A DNA stretch of 9,947 nucleotides, taken from positions 1 through 9,947 of the forward strand of contig JAJYSI010000076.1 in NCBI GenBank assembly GCA_021793635.1. Direction: 5' to 3'. The DNA is from Bacteroidota bacterium. GTDB taxonomy: Bacteria > Bacteroidota > Ignavibacteria > Ignavibacteriales > Ignavibacteriaceae. Below are positions 1 through 7,207 of this stretch, one piece after another. The notes under the pieces were generated by a model. The model did no database searches and had not been told where the DNA came from. It worked only from the letters and a program-made list of their open reading frames with translations. Within the stretch, counting starts at the first letter, position 1. The number at the start of each line of letters is the position of its first letter. The translations under genes were made by a program, and so were the position numbers.

Positions 1-1356
1 CAACTTTAAAGCAGAGAGGGCATAATAGAACGATGCATAGGTAACATAAGGGTTGCTGGGGTCTTCTCTCGTTAAAGGCTTTAAAGCTTCCATAGCCAAA
101 GCGTATTTTTCAAGATTATATAAGCCGTCTGCCTCTTCTAATGCGACTAAATAATGCCCGCTTGATGTATGCCCGGGATACCATTCATAATCATTTTGTG
201 TGGTAACAGATTCATCAATATGATAAATTAATAATCCGCTGTTCGGTATATATTTGTCGAAAGATGTCTGCTGTCTATTCTCAACTAAAAAGTATTCAGA
301 GCCTGCCTCACCGTTTTTCCATAACTTATAAATTACAGGATTATCTTCTACATCGGGAATCGCTTGATTGCTTAAATTGGTACTTACAACAATAGGTGCT
401 GCGTAACCCATTTGGATTCTGCTCCATGCATCAGGCATTGATGGAAAATCTCCCCGCATTGTTGGTCCGTCCCAGCTTCCACCAGCCATCAAACTCCAAT
501 TTCCTAATCCTTCGGATGAATAATCCCTATCATATAAATCCGGTAAGCCGAAAGCTGCATGACCCAGTTCATGTGCAAATACACCTATTGTCATATCTCC
601 TGGATTAAGCCAGTATTCAGGTTCTATCGAATAATGAGAGACTTTTACACCATCTACATTCATGTCGTAAGTGGTTTGCCACGCATGAGACCAAATATCA
701 TTTGGATTATCAGTTAGCTCTGCTCCGGGACCTGTATGCACTATGAAAAGAGCATCCACGTAACCGTCACCATTGTTATCGTATTGTGAAAAATCTACGA
801 CTGAGTCTACCATTTGTACTAAGTCTTCGGTAAGCTTTTGCGAATTTTGAGGATAATTCCCGCCTCCGTTTTGTCCATTGCAATAGTAAGCGTAGCTATT
901 CGGCGCTGTTTGCCAGCCTATTTGGCTTGGCAAGTTTACCGTTACTATATCAAGATTACCATAGCTTACTTTATTATAAAAATCTCTAAGTGTACCGGGT
1001 TTGTTCTGGAAAAGTAATGAGTCAAAGTATGTACCGCTTACCTGTGCGGGCTTATCTGAAAATTGTACAAGTATTACAAGTGCCTTCCAGCTACCTGTTG
1101 GTGCAGCCAAAGGTCCGAACAGCCTCGAAGTAGCTTTCATCATTTTCTGAGTGTTTAACCCAGCAGAAGTCCAAGGTGCATCTATTCCTTTTCTTCGAAG
1201 AGCATCTACGTTCTGCATAAAATAGGGTACCGGCTTTTCACCTCTTCTTATTTGATCCAACAGTCTTGGATTTGGAGGCATCTGTGCATGTAAACTAACA
1301 CTTTGTAATATTGCTAAAAATATTACAACAAGAATAGTAGAAATTCTTTTAAACAT
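1..1356 (-). CDS. Secreted M6-family metalloprotease, 3' end beyond window
   Basis: Zinc endopeptidase of the M6 (immune inhibitor A-like) family, probably exported and degrading extracellular protein. 452 codons are visible and the frame is still open at base 1, so the C-terminus (where a T9SS sorting domain would be expected) is missing. Residues 1-25 form a signal peptide (MFKRIST, a hydrophobic core, then HA|Q). Residues 193-201 (DNNGDGYVD) are an EF-hand-like calcium loop common in M6 proteins. The catalytic motif is HELGHAAFGLPD at residues 262-273 followed by LYD, with a Met-turn-like SLMAGG near residue 290. The family motif is HExxHxxGxxD; here one extra residue lies between the second His and the Gly. 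The start is the ATG at 1356-1354, with GAGGT four bases upstream. It lies 97 bp downstream of the modular secreted gene on the same strand. Family assignment is firm; the substrate is unknown. Confidence 0.93.
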   Translation of the reverse strand, partial: MFKRISTILVVIFLAILQSVSLHAQMPPNPRLLDQIRRGEKPVPYFMQNVDALRRKGIDAPWTSAGLNTQKMMKATSRLFGPLAAPTGSWKALVILVQFSDKPAQVSGTYFDSLLFQNKPGTLRDFYNKVSYGNLDIVTVNLPSQIGWQTAPNSYAYYCNGQNGGGNYPQNSQKLTEDLVQMVDSVVDFSQYDNNGDGYVDALFIVHTGPGAELTDNPNDIWSHAWQTTYDMNVDGVKVSHYSIEPEYWLNPGDMTIGVFAHELGHAAFGLPDLYDRDYSSEGLGNWSLMAGGSWDGPTMRGDFPSMPDAWSRIQMGYAAPIVVSTNLSNQAIPDVEDNPVIYKLWKNGEAGSEYFLVENRQQTSFDKYIPNSGLLIYHIDESVTTQNDYEWYPGHTSSGHYLVALEEADGLYNLEKYALAMEALKPLTREDPSNPYVTYASFYYALSALKL

Positions 1357-1453
1357 ATTTACCTCATTTATAAATTATCTTAAGCTCTTATTTACGACTT
1401 AAAGTATTAATTACAATTTATATTTTGCCATTTGGATATAAAGGCACCAAGGA

Positions 1454-1951
1454 TTACTTCAGCAGAATCATCTTCCTTACTTGAGTAAAATCTTTCTTGC
1501 CACGCGCAATAAGCCTGTAAATATATATGCCGCTTGCAAGGCTGCCTGCATTTAATTCCATCTTATAGCTGCCTGCTTCCTTTATCGAATTTTCCAATGT
1601 TTTCACCTTCTCGCCAAGAACATTAAAGACTTCAATTGTAACATGCGCCTGCTCAGGCAAATCATATTTAATTGTTGTGCTTGGATTAAAAGGATTAGGA
1701 TAATTCTGACTTAATGAATATTCTTTAGGGATAACTGCATTTAGTACGGGAATATTTATCTTTAAGCCTTTTATAATATTTGCGTCTCCGCCTGCTATTT
1801 CACTTCCCTGTTCAATACTTAAATTAAATTTACCGGCGTCAGTAAAATTCTCTTTAGGTTTGAAATTGAGAGAGATTATAGATTCTTCCCGATTAAATTT
1901 TTCAGATGATGCATCGAACCATCCGATTTTTAATATTCCATTGTCTGCCTT
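1454..1951 (-). pseudogene. Cohesin-like end plus T9SS sorting domain, cut off by an in-frame stop
   Basis: This stretch continues the 1952-5401 gene in the same reading frame after its TAA stop: 165 sense codons with no further stop, ending at the TAA at 1456-1454. It first completes the cohesin-like beta domain (KADNGILKIGWFD onwards), then a linker (SQNYPNPFNPSTTIKYDLP), then a type A Por/T9SS C-terminal sorting domain (VFNVLGEKVKTL, ASGIYIYRLIARG, ending KMILLK). In T9SS cargo this domain directs passage across the outer membrane and is then removed. There is no ATG near its beginning and no visible Shine-Dalgarno. The short ORF that begins with TTG at 1660 starts in mid-domain and is not a credible gene. 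I read the two parts as one gene broken by a point mutation or a sequence error; stop readthrough is possible but unsupported. Confidence 0.85.
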
Positions 1952-4900
1952 TTAAAGCATGTTCTTAAGCTTTGATGAAATACCCTGCAATTCAACTAGG
2001 TTATCCGGATATTTAATTATTAATGTTAGTGCCGAAGCCTCAAAATCCTCTGAAGCACTCATAACGACTTGAAACGCTTCCCCTGGAGTAAATTTTATTG
2101 AGCCTTCGTTTGTCTCAACTATTGCCGGAGAACTTTTTGAAATACCAGGGACATTAGAACCGTTAACATCACCGACATTAAGCGCTTTTATATCGTTCAC
2201 TGAGCTTGTATCATTTAAGGTTATTGAAGGCGAATCAAATATCCAGTCGCCAGCAGCAAAAGCATTTATTAATCCTACAGAGCGGCGTAGAATTAACAAT
2301 GCATCCGTACTATTTACATCTCCGCTTGTGTTTACATCTGCTGCAGCGAGCCTAATACCCGATAAAACGGGATTTTGAATAGTATGAAGCAGTACAACTA
2401 ATGCATCGGTTGCATTTGCACCGCCCCACTTATCAAAACACACTGCATGTAGTTGATATGATCCGTTTGCAAGCCCATTAAATGAAAAATTTCCATTTGC
2501 ATCAGTAAGTGTTGCAGCACCTGCTTGTCCGGATAAAATTACATTTACATTAGCCAAAGGTGTAGCGGCAATATTATCATAGGTAATTCTTCCGCTGATT
2601 GATAAGCCGGAAAAACTTTTTTGCCATCGCGGGTCACCGATTGGTCCGCCGTCTGTTCCAAATGTTAATAACACCGAACTATCGGGAAGAGTAAAATTAC
2701 CTTCATCAGCATTTTTAAATTGCGGGTTCATTGTAATGGTATCATGAACGGTATGACCTAGCCAATTAATTTTTCCTATATCCCATAGACATGTATTTGA
2801 TATTGTAGCAAGAGTGGAGTCTGTCATCTCTTTTAAATTTATTACAGTTCTCGTTTTTCCAACTTGTCCTGAAAATATCGAATTTGTTACACTCCATGGT
2901 CTTGCGTTAGGTCCTTTTTCAAGTAATAATATTTCTCTCGGATCTGATATGCCGATATTATTCCATGTCGTATGATCTATAGTTACCTCTGGAGTATTAT
3001 CGGGTAATAAAGTATATGTGGAACCACCAATTCTAAAACCATAACTAAGTATATTGTATAAAGTCGAATTAGTTAAAGAAATAAAATTAGCTCCCGCATA
3101 CTTATAGTTAACGGAAGTAGATACATTATGAATTATGCTGTTATTAATAACAGTAGAATCTATAACTAAGTAGCCTGCATAACCGCTATTAGCACCATCA
3201 ATAACGAAACCTGTCAAATCATGAATATCACAGCTTTCAATCTCAATTTTATTAATCTTAGTATTTTTGGGATTCCCACCACCGATGTAAAACTGGAGTA
3301 AAGCAAATGCAGAAGGGCTGCTTAATAACGAACCATCAACTTCAAGATTTTTAAGAATGATTGAAGAACCATCACTCAACATGAAAAAACTGGTAACACT
3401 AAAATTATCCGGAGCTTTATTTATTTTTAATATGGCTTTCTGAGGATTATTACCGGGAACTTCGATTGTAAGCTTTTTATCTTCAATAACACCAAAGTTA
3501 TAATTATTAGATTCTGTATATAATCCACCGGGCAATAATTGCAATACGCTTCCGGAAGGATAATAATTTATAGCAGCAGATAAGGTACCGTCGCCTGGTG
3601 GTACCATAACAACAGAATTGTTTGTATGAAAATCTTGAATGAATCTCGGATTTAACTCGTAGCTTCCTATTCCGGTATTGCTAAATTGAGTACCTATTCC
3701 TATGACATCGGAAGGCCAGTTAGGCTCGGGATAATTATATAAATTGATATCATTATCAAGGTACATTGTCAATGTATCAACGCCATCGGTCAATAAAAAA
3801 GTCTTATTTGAAAAAGTTGTCGGCCACGTTCCACTTATTTTAGTAAGATTCAAAAATTTTATTAAATGCGATTCATATTCTTCTCCATTAGTGTTGAATT
3901 CATGAATTGAAATTATTTGAGGGTTAGGTAATACTTTATTACTATCAACTACAATAATATCACCGTCAGCCATTGGTACAATCTCAGTCAATCCGTTATA
4001 AATTGTAATTTGACCGATAACCTTAACGCTGTCTCCCAATTTCAATTCCGGACTTGTTAGACCTGTTTTAAATATTTCGATTCCTGCTGTTCCATCCCAG
4101 ATATAATTTGCCCTGTTAACCGTTTGGTAATTGGGAGAAATTACAACACCAGTTACCGTAACAGTATCACCTACCAAGTTTCTTGCATTGGCAATTGTAG
4201 TAAGTGGAAATTGACTAGATAAATTTTTAATACTTAAGTCATCGAAATAAATTGTGCCGGTAAAGCTGGAATAAACATGAAGGCGGATTTCCATACCTAC
4301 AGTTGCTGGGTCTGTAGGTACTTGAACATCAAGGGAATATTTTGTCCAATTAAAGGATGTTGCATTCGGAAAAGCAAACTGAAAATCATTTCCGGTTCCA
4401 TCCCAGCCATCGTTATTTCCAAGCTTCGTAAAGAAGTGCGATGACACTCCAACAGCCCAGTCAACCGGATGTACGGCTGCAGAATCGGGAACTAGGTTGC
4501 TTCCTTTTACCCAAACACTTATCCGGATTATGTCTCCGGGATTAATAGTCGGATCGATTGCATTGAACGACAGGCGATGAGTGCTCACAAAACCATCATG
4601 TACTGCTCTGCCAGCCGGCATAAAATATTTTAGAGAATAGTTTCCAACATGTGAAGTCTCGTTAGTAACAACTGTATTTTCAAAACCGGAATTTATTAGT
4701 CCATCATAACCACCGTTTGGCGGCAGCCAATAATACCAACCAGTTGGAACGCCAAGTTGCGTATTCCAATCCTGACCAGCCCATACACCGTTCCTTCCGG
4801 TAAAAATAAAATTATCTGCCCAGACAGTTCCGGTTGCATTTTTACCGCCGACAAAACTGATGATCATCTTGAATGCATCTTTCGGCAGCGAAACCTGTCC

Positions 4901-5401
4901 GACACTTGTCGTATCCGCTGTCCATCCGCTGCTTGTAGCCAGCGTTTGATCAATTGGTAATTTACAAATACCTATCAAAGAACCGGCATCATCATAAAAG
5001 GAAAAGGCAATATACCATCTCTGATCATCTGTAGTAGGATTAGTATTTATTCCTGAAGTTTTAATCCATGCCCCGAATAATAGATCAACATTTGCTGGAA
5101 TAGCTGGGGACCACATATCGCACATGTTATCTGAAATCCACGAGGCTGAATCAGACGTCGCAGTCTTCTGTATTTCTATTGAATGCCCCATTGAAAGATA
5201 TTGGTCCGCAGCCCATGTAAGAGTGCTGCCGGAAGGCTGATTACCAATATTCCAAAACGAAGGCAGGTTTCCTTCAAATCCTCCAATTTGATCCAATGTA
5301 TAATTGTTCTGTGAAAAAACATTTACATAGAAAAATAGAAAGAACAATACAAGGGCTGTAAAGTGCTGCAGCAAATTTTGTATAAATTTTTTCATAATCA
5401 T
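1952..5401 (-). CDS. Large modular secreted protein (beta-helix, dockerin-like), prematurely stopped
   Basis: An exported multidomain protein of 1149 residues. In order: signal peptide (about 1-30, ending NVFS|Q); two jelly-roll, carbohydrate-binding-like modules (about 35-200 and 205-393, the second ending in TGTIYFDDLSIKN); an OB-fold-like region (about 400-595); a right-handed beta-helix of polysaccharide-lyase type (about 596-926, closing with GGPIGDPRW, an ending often seen in Bacteroidota beta-helix/DUF5123 proteins); a carboxypeptidase-regulatory-like domain (about 933-985, SGRITYDN to GNFSFNGL); dockerin-like segments (DVNTSGDVNSTDALLILRR at 1022-1040 and NVGDVNGSN near 1075); and the first third of a cohesin-like domain (about 1101-1149). 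It probably bound or processed a glycan, but no catalytic residue can be assigned. TAA at 1954-1952 removes the rest of the cohesin-like domain and the sorting signal. The second Met (ATG at 5395-5393, GAG six bases upstream) is a likelier start than the first. Confidence 0.85.
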   Translation of the reverse strand: MIMKKFIQNLLQHFTALVLFFLFFYVNVFSQNNYTLDQIGGFEGNLPSFWNIGNQPSGSTLTWAADQYLSMGHSIEIQKTATSDSASWISDNMCDMWSPAIPANVDLLFGAWIKTSGINTNPTTDDQRWYIAFSFYDDAGSLIGICKLPIDQTLATSSGWTADTTSVGQVSLPKDAFKMIISFVGGKNATGTVWADNFIFTGRNGVWAGQDWNTQLGVPTGWYYWLPPNGGYDGLINSGFENTVVTNETSHVGNYSLKYFMPAGRAVHDGFVSTHRLSFNAIDPTINPGDIIRISVWVKGSNLVPDSAAVHPVDWAVGVSSHFFTKLGNNDGWDGTGNDFQFAFPNATSFNWTKYSLDVQVPTDPATVGMEIRLHVYSSFTGTIYFDDLSIKNLSSQFPLTTIANARNLVGDTVTVTGVVISPNYQTVNRANYIWDGTAGIEIFKTGLTSPELKLGDSVKVIGQITIYNGLTEIVPMADGDIIVVDSNKVLPNPQIISIHEFNTNGEEYESHLIKFLNLTKISGTWPTTFSNKTFLLTDGVDTLTMYLDNDINLYNYPEPNWPSDVIGIGTQFSNTGIGSYELNPRFIQDFHTNNSVVMVPPGDGTLSAAINYYPSGSVLQLLPGGLYTESNNYNFGVIEDKKLTIEVPGNNPQKAILKINKAPDNFSVTSFFMLSDGSSIILKNLEVDGSLLSSPSAFALLQFYIGGGNPKNTKINKIEIESCDIHDLTGFVIDGANSGYAGYLVIDSTVINNSIIHNVSTSVNYKYAGANFISLTNSTLYNILSYGFRIGGSTYTLLPDNTPEVTIDHTTWNNIGISDPREILLLEKGPNARPWSVTNSIFSGQVGKTRTVINLKEMTDSTLATISNTCLWDIGKINWLGHTVHDTITMNPQFKNADEGNFTLPDSSVLLTFGTDGGPIGDPRWQKSFSGLSISGRITYDNIAATPLANVNVILSGQAGAATLTDANGNFSFNGLANGSYQLHAVCFDKWGGANATDALVVLLHTIQNPVLSGIRLAAADVNTSGDVNSTDALLILRRSVGLINAFAAGDWIFDSPSITLNDTSSVNDIKALNVGDVNGSNVPGISKSSPAIVETNEGSIKFTPGEAFQVVMSASEDFEASALTLIIKYPDNLVELQGISSKLKNML

Positions 5402-5439
5402 CTCAAATAGTTTTTATTTAGTTTTATAAAATCATTTTA

Positions 5440-5531
5440 ATTGCCGTCAGTTTTAGCCTATAAACTCCATGTGGCTAAAGCCAGCTACTTGATTTTCATT
5501 ATATCCGTCCCGATTTAATCAGGACGGCAAT
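5440..5531. repeat. REP/MITE-like inverted-repeat element
   Basis: The element is bounded by 9-bp perfect inverted ends, ATTGCCGTC (5440-5448) and GACGGCAAT (5523-5531). Inside are a pair TTTAGCC (5452-5458) / GGCTAAA (5473-5479) and, at the right end, an imperfect palindrome made of CCGTCC and GGACGG around GATT/AATC (about 5505-5527, one mismatch). It encodes nothing. The nested symmetry and modest GC rise suggest a dispersed miniature element or a folded RNA in the leader of the minus-strand gene that starts at 5401. Only one copy is in the window, so dispersal is not shown here. Confidence 0.5.
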
Positions 5532-5629
5532 GAATGAATTTTTTGTTCTGCAGCACTCTCGTTAGGCAAGCTAATTCTGTGCTACGGAAAATTATTTCAG
5601 CCTCCGCGCCCTCCACGCTTCGGCTGTTT

Positions 5630-5696
5630 GGATTTTGGATTTACGATTGTCGAATTACGATTAAATCGACAATCATAAATCTTCAATCCTAAATCC
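5630..5696. terminator. Long nested hairpin abutting the stop of the 236-aa gene
   Basis: Two overlapping inverted repeats. The inner arms are GATTTACGATTGTCGA (5638-5653) and TCGACAATCATAAATC (5666-5681): 16 bp with one mismatch and a 12-base loop. The outer pair is GGATTTTGGATT (5630-5641) with AATCCTAAATCC (5685-5696), one mismatch. The outer arm touches the TAG stop (5698-5696) of the minus-strand gene. Its position suggests a 3'-end stabiliser or terminator for that gene, but no clean U-run follows. Similar low-complexity 'GGATTTTGGATT' blocks occur in many genomes as dispersed repeats, so a pure repeat is an equal alternative. Confidence 0.4.
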
Positions 5697-6406
5697 TAAT
5701 TGTTTACCGGCTGTTCAACTGTCTGCGTAACCTTTGCCGCATGTTTTATAAAGTTCTCATCATAATAGTCTTTTACTTTTTCCGGATTCTCTGCATTGAT
5801 GAGAAGCAGTAAAAGCAGGTTCTTGAACATCTGTACTGCAAGCTGTCTGCGCAGTTCTTTTGTGCCGCTGGCTGCATCTTTTACTTCGCCTTTCTTGCCG
5901 GATTGTGATGACATTGCCTTTATCAGACTGTCATATAATGCCTGCGCTTCGGCAAGTAAAGCAGCATCAAAATCAGCTTTGTGTACGCTTAGGCTGTCTA
6001 TAAATCTTTTAAATAGCTTAATGATATTTTTCTTAGTTGCTTTATTGTATTCACTTTTTCCTAAAGGATAAATCTCTTCATATTCCGGTGTGCCAACTCT
6101 GTATTTGTTTTTGATGATCCCTTCTTTTAACGAAATAAAGTTCTTAATATTTTTAACAAGTTGATTAACGCTGATCGTCTTGCCTTCCCTTTGCGAAAGA
6201 TTCAGAGCTTTTTTCCCGCGGCTTTCGGAATATTGCACATATAATGAATTAATTGCTGTACGGTTTTCAATAAACATACTTGTAAGTGGATTGTCGTCGG
6301 CTATAATTACGCCGGTCAAATCAATATGATTTTTTACTCCCTTATCAAATTTGTCATCCCCTATCTTTGATTTTATGAATGGATTTTTAAATTGAATCTC
6401 AGACAT
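5696..6406 (-). CDS. Hypothetical cytoplasmic alpha-helical protein, 236 aa
   Basis: I do not recognise this protein. It begins MSEIQFKNPFIKSKIGDD, has no signal peptide, and is rich in Lys, Glu, Asn and Ile with a predominantly helical look. A Lys-rich central part (about 75-140) is followed by a long helix-like stretch. Residues about 180-205 form an amphipathic to hydrophobic helix (RRQLAVQMFKNLLLLLLINA) that is short and charged on both sides, so I do not call it a membrane anchor with confidence. The tail (about 206-236) is charged and ends TVEQPVNN. The start is secure: the ATG at 6406-6404 has AAAGGAGGT five bases upstream. It stands alone, diverging from the 7208 gene across an 801-bp region full of 42-bp repeats. 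A structural or scaffold role would be guesswork. Confidence 0.82.
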   Translation of the reverse strand: MSEIQFKNPFIKSKIGDDKFDKGVKNHIDLTGVIIADDNPLTSMFIENRTAINSLYVQYSESRGKKALNLSQREGKTISVNQLVKNIKNFISLKEGIIKNKYRVGTPEYEEIYPLGKSEYNKATKKNIIKLFKRFIDSLSVHKADFDAALLAEAQALYDSLIKAMSSQSGKKGEVKDAASGTKELRRQLAVQMFKNLLLLLLINAENPEKVKDYYDENFIKHAAKVTQTVEQPVNN

Positions 6407-6411
6407 CTTGG

Positions 6412-6420
6412 ACCTCCTTT
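6412..6420 (-). promoter_or_regulatory. Strong Shine-Dalgarno of the 236-aa gene
   Basis: On the minus strand the sequence AAAGGAGGT sits five bases before the ATG at 6406, essentially the full anti-Shine-Dalgarno complement. The other genes here have weaker sites (GAGGT, AGGA) or none, so this gene may be translated more strongly. It also fixes the start codon. Confidence 0.85.
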
Positions 6421-6466
6421 GGTTATTTTTTTATAACTGACTTTATAAAAAAAATATTTAATCTTC

Positions 6467-6895
6467 TTCAAGTTTATATACTCTATAAAATATTCAGTTT
6501 TCTTTGACTCCAAATTTTGTATATATAAAATTTTTTATTTTGCTATCATTCCAATTCTGTAGTAGGACAAAAATTTTAATTTACTGTAACTCCAACTTTA
6601 GAAAATGAACAAATCATTTATTTTGTTGCAGTTCCAATTTTGGAATATGAGCAAATATTTTGTTTTGCCGCTATTCCAACTTTGGAGTATGAACAAATTT
6701 TTTGTTTTGTCACCACTCCAAATTTGGAATATGAAGAAATATTTTATTTTGCTGCTACTCCATCTTTGGAGTACGAACAAATTATTTGTTTTGTTGCCAC
6801 TCCAATTCCGGAGTATGAACAAATCAATTGTTTTAACTATCCATCATGAAAAAGAAGGAGAAAAACATTTGTTTTGCTCATCCTTTTGGTAATTG
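6467..6895. repeat. 42-bp tandem repeat array, about ten units, ends degenerate
   Basis: The anchor TCCAA (or a close variant) recurs at 6509, 6550, 6591, 6633, 6675, 6717, 6759, 6801, 6840 and 6881, with a faint first unit at 6467. The spacing is exactly 42 from 6591 to 6801 and 39-42 at the edges. A typical unit starts TCCAACTTTGGAGTATGAAC and continues AAATTTTTTGTTTTG plus a variable 7-base tail. Central units (6591-6839) differ by scattered substitutions without indels; the flanking units have 1-3 base deletions and many changes. Each unit holds a short palindrome (TCCAA-NN-TTGGA) and, in some units, a second (AACAAAT-N-ATTTGTT). The units are contiguous with no spacers, so this is not a CRISPR array. 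It occupies the divergent region between 6406 and 7208. Confidence 0.88.
6580..6849 (+). other. Open frame through the repeats: 14-residue repeat P-x-L-E-Y-E-Q-I-F-C-F-V-A-T
   Basis: Because 42 is divisible by three, each frame repeats. In the frame open from 6580 to the TGA at 6847-6849, six units read as variants of PxLEYEQIFCFVAT. Within LEYEQI most differences are silent (TTA/TTG, GAA/GAG, TAT/TAC, ATA/ATT/ATC). However, there is no in-frame ATG, only TTG codons (the first at 6640), and no Shine-Dalgarno. Stops lie just upstream (TAA at 6577-6579, TAG in the preceding unit). Other frames and the opposite strand are also open by repetition. It could be the relic of a repeat gene, or a chance property of a minisatellite. 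I do not call it a gene. Confidence 0.3.
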
Positions 6896-6956
6896 GATAG
6901 CCAGAACTGTTGATTTATACATCAACATTTAAAAAACACACTAAAAACATATTTCT

Positions 6957-6993
6957 TAGTATGTACAACAAATTTTTTATTTTAGGTGCTATT
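6957..6993. repeat. Stray degenerate copy of the 42-bp repeat
   Basis: The segment starting TAGTATGTACAACAAATTTT and ending TTTTAGGTGCTATT matches the second half of the array unit (AGTATGAACAAATTTTTTG, then the variable tail) with a 3-base insertion and a few changes. It lies about 60 bp right of the recognisable array end, indicating that the array was once longer. Confidence 0.55.
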
Positions 6994-7207
6994 AATAAGT
7001 AAGAGAATTTTTACCGGTTTGGGAAAGTTTTAAAAAAAAAATTTAAAAATATTTTTTAAGGGATAGAACACTGATATAAACGGATTATATTAATTGTGAA
7101 ATCACTGTCTAAAAACTTTAGCACATTATGGATTATATCTTGCAAAAGTTTTAATTTTATTCAGGCTCTGATAATTATTTAGATAAAATCATTTATAGGA
7201 ACACCTG

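Noticed and set aside
396..608. Plus-strand ORF of 70 codons
   Set aside because: It lies wholly antisense to the catalytic region of the M6 protease, whose motifs are clear; no ribosome site.
4757..4960. Plus-strand ORF of 67 codons
   Set aside because: Antisense to the N-terminal module of the large secreted protein; composition and length fit a chance frame.
5796..6071. Plus-strand ORF of 91 codons
   Set aside because: Antisense shadow of the 236-aa gene, which has a perfect Shine-Dalgarno on the other strand.
6591..6815. Base-pair covariation in the TCCAA-NN-TTGGA palindrome
   Set aside because: The outer pair across six units is C:A, T:A, T:G, C:A, C:G, C:G. Two of six are mismatched, so this does not demonstrate selection for a stem.
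6598..6892. Minus-strand 74-codon and plus-strand 95-codon frames through the repeat array
   Set aside because: A 42-bp period leaves frames open by repetition; their residues vary more between units than in the PxLEYEQIF frame and no start signal supports them.
6467..6895. CRISPR array
   Set aside because: Units are contiguous and alike along their whole length, with no unique spacers and no cas genes nearby.
7062..7090. Segment around CACTGATATAAACGGATT as a repeat element
   Set aside because: It resembles low-complexity motifs seen in many genomes, but there is no second copy or inverted partner in the window.
7140..7189. Sigma-70-like promoter for the 7208 gene (TTGCAA with GATAAT or TAAAAT)
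   Set aside because: Spacings are 24 bases or more, and no TTTG / TAnnTTTG Bacteroidota-type pair fits either.
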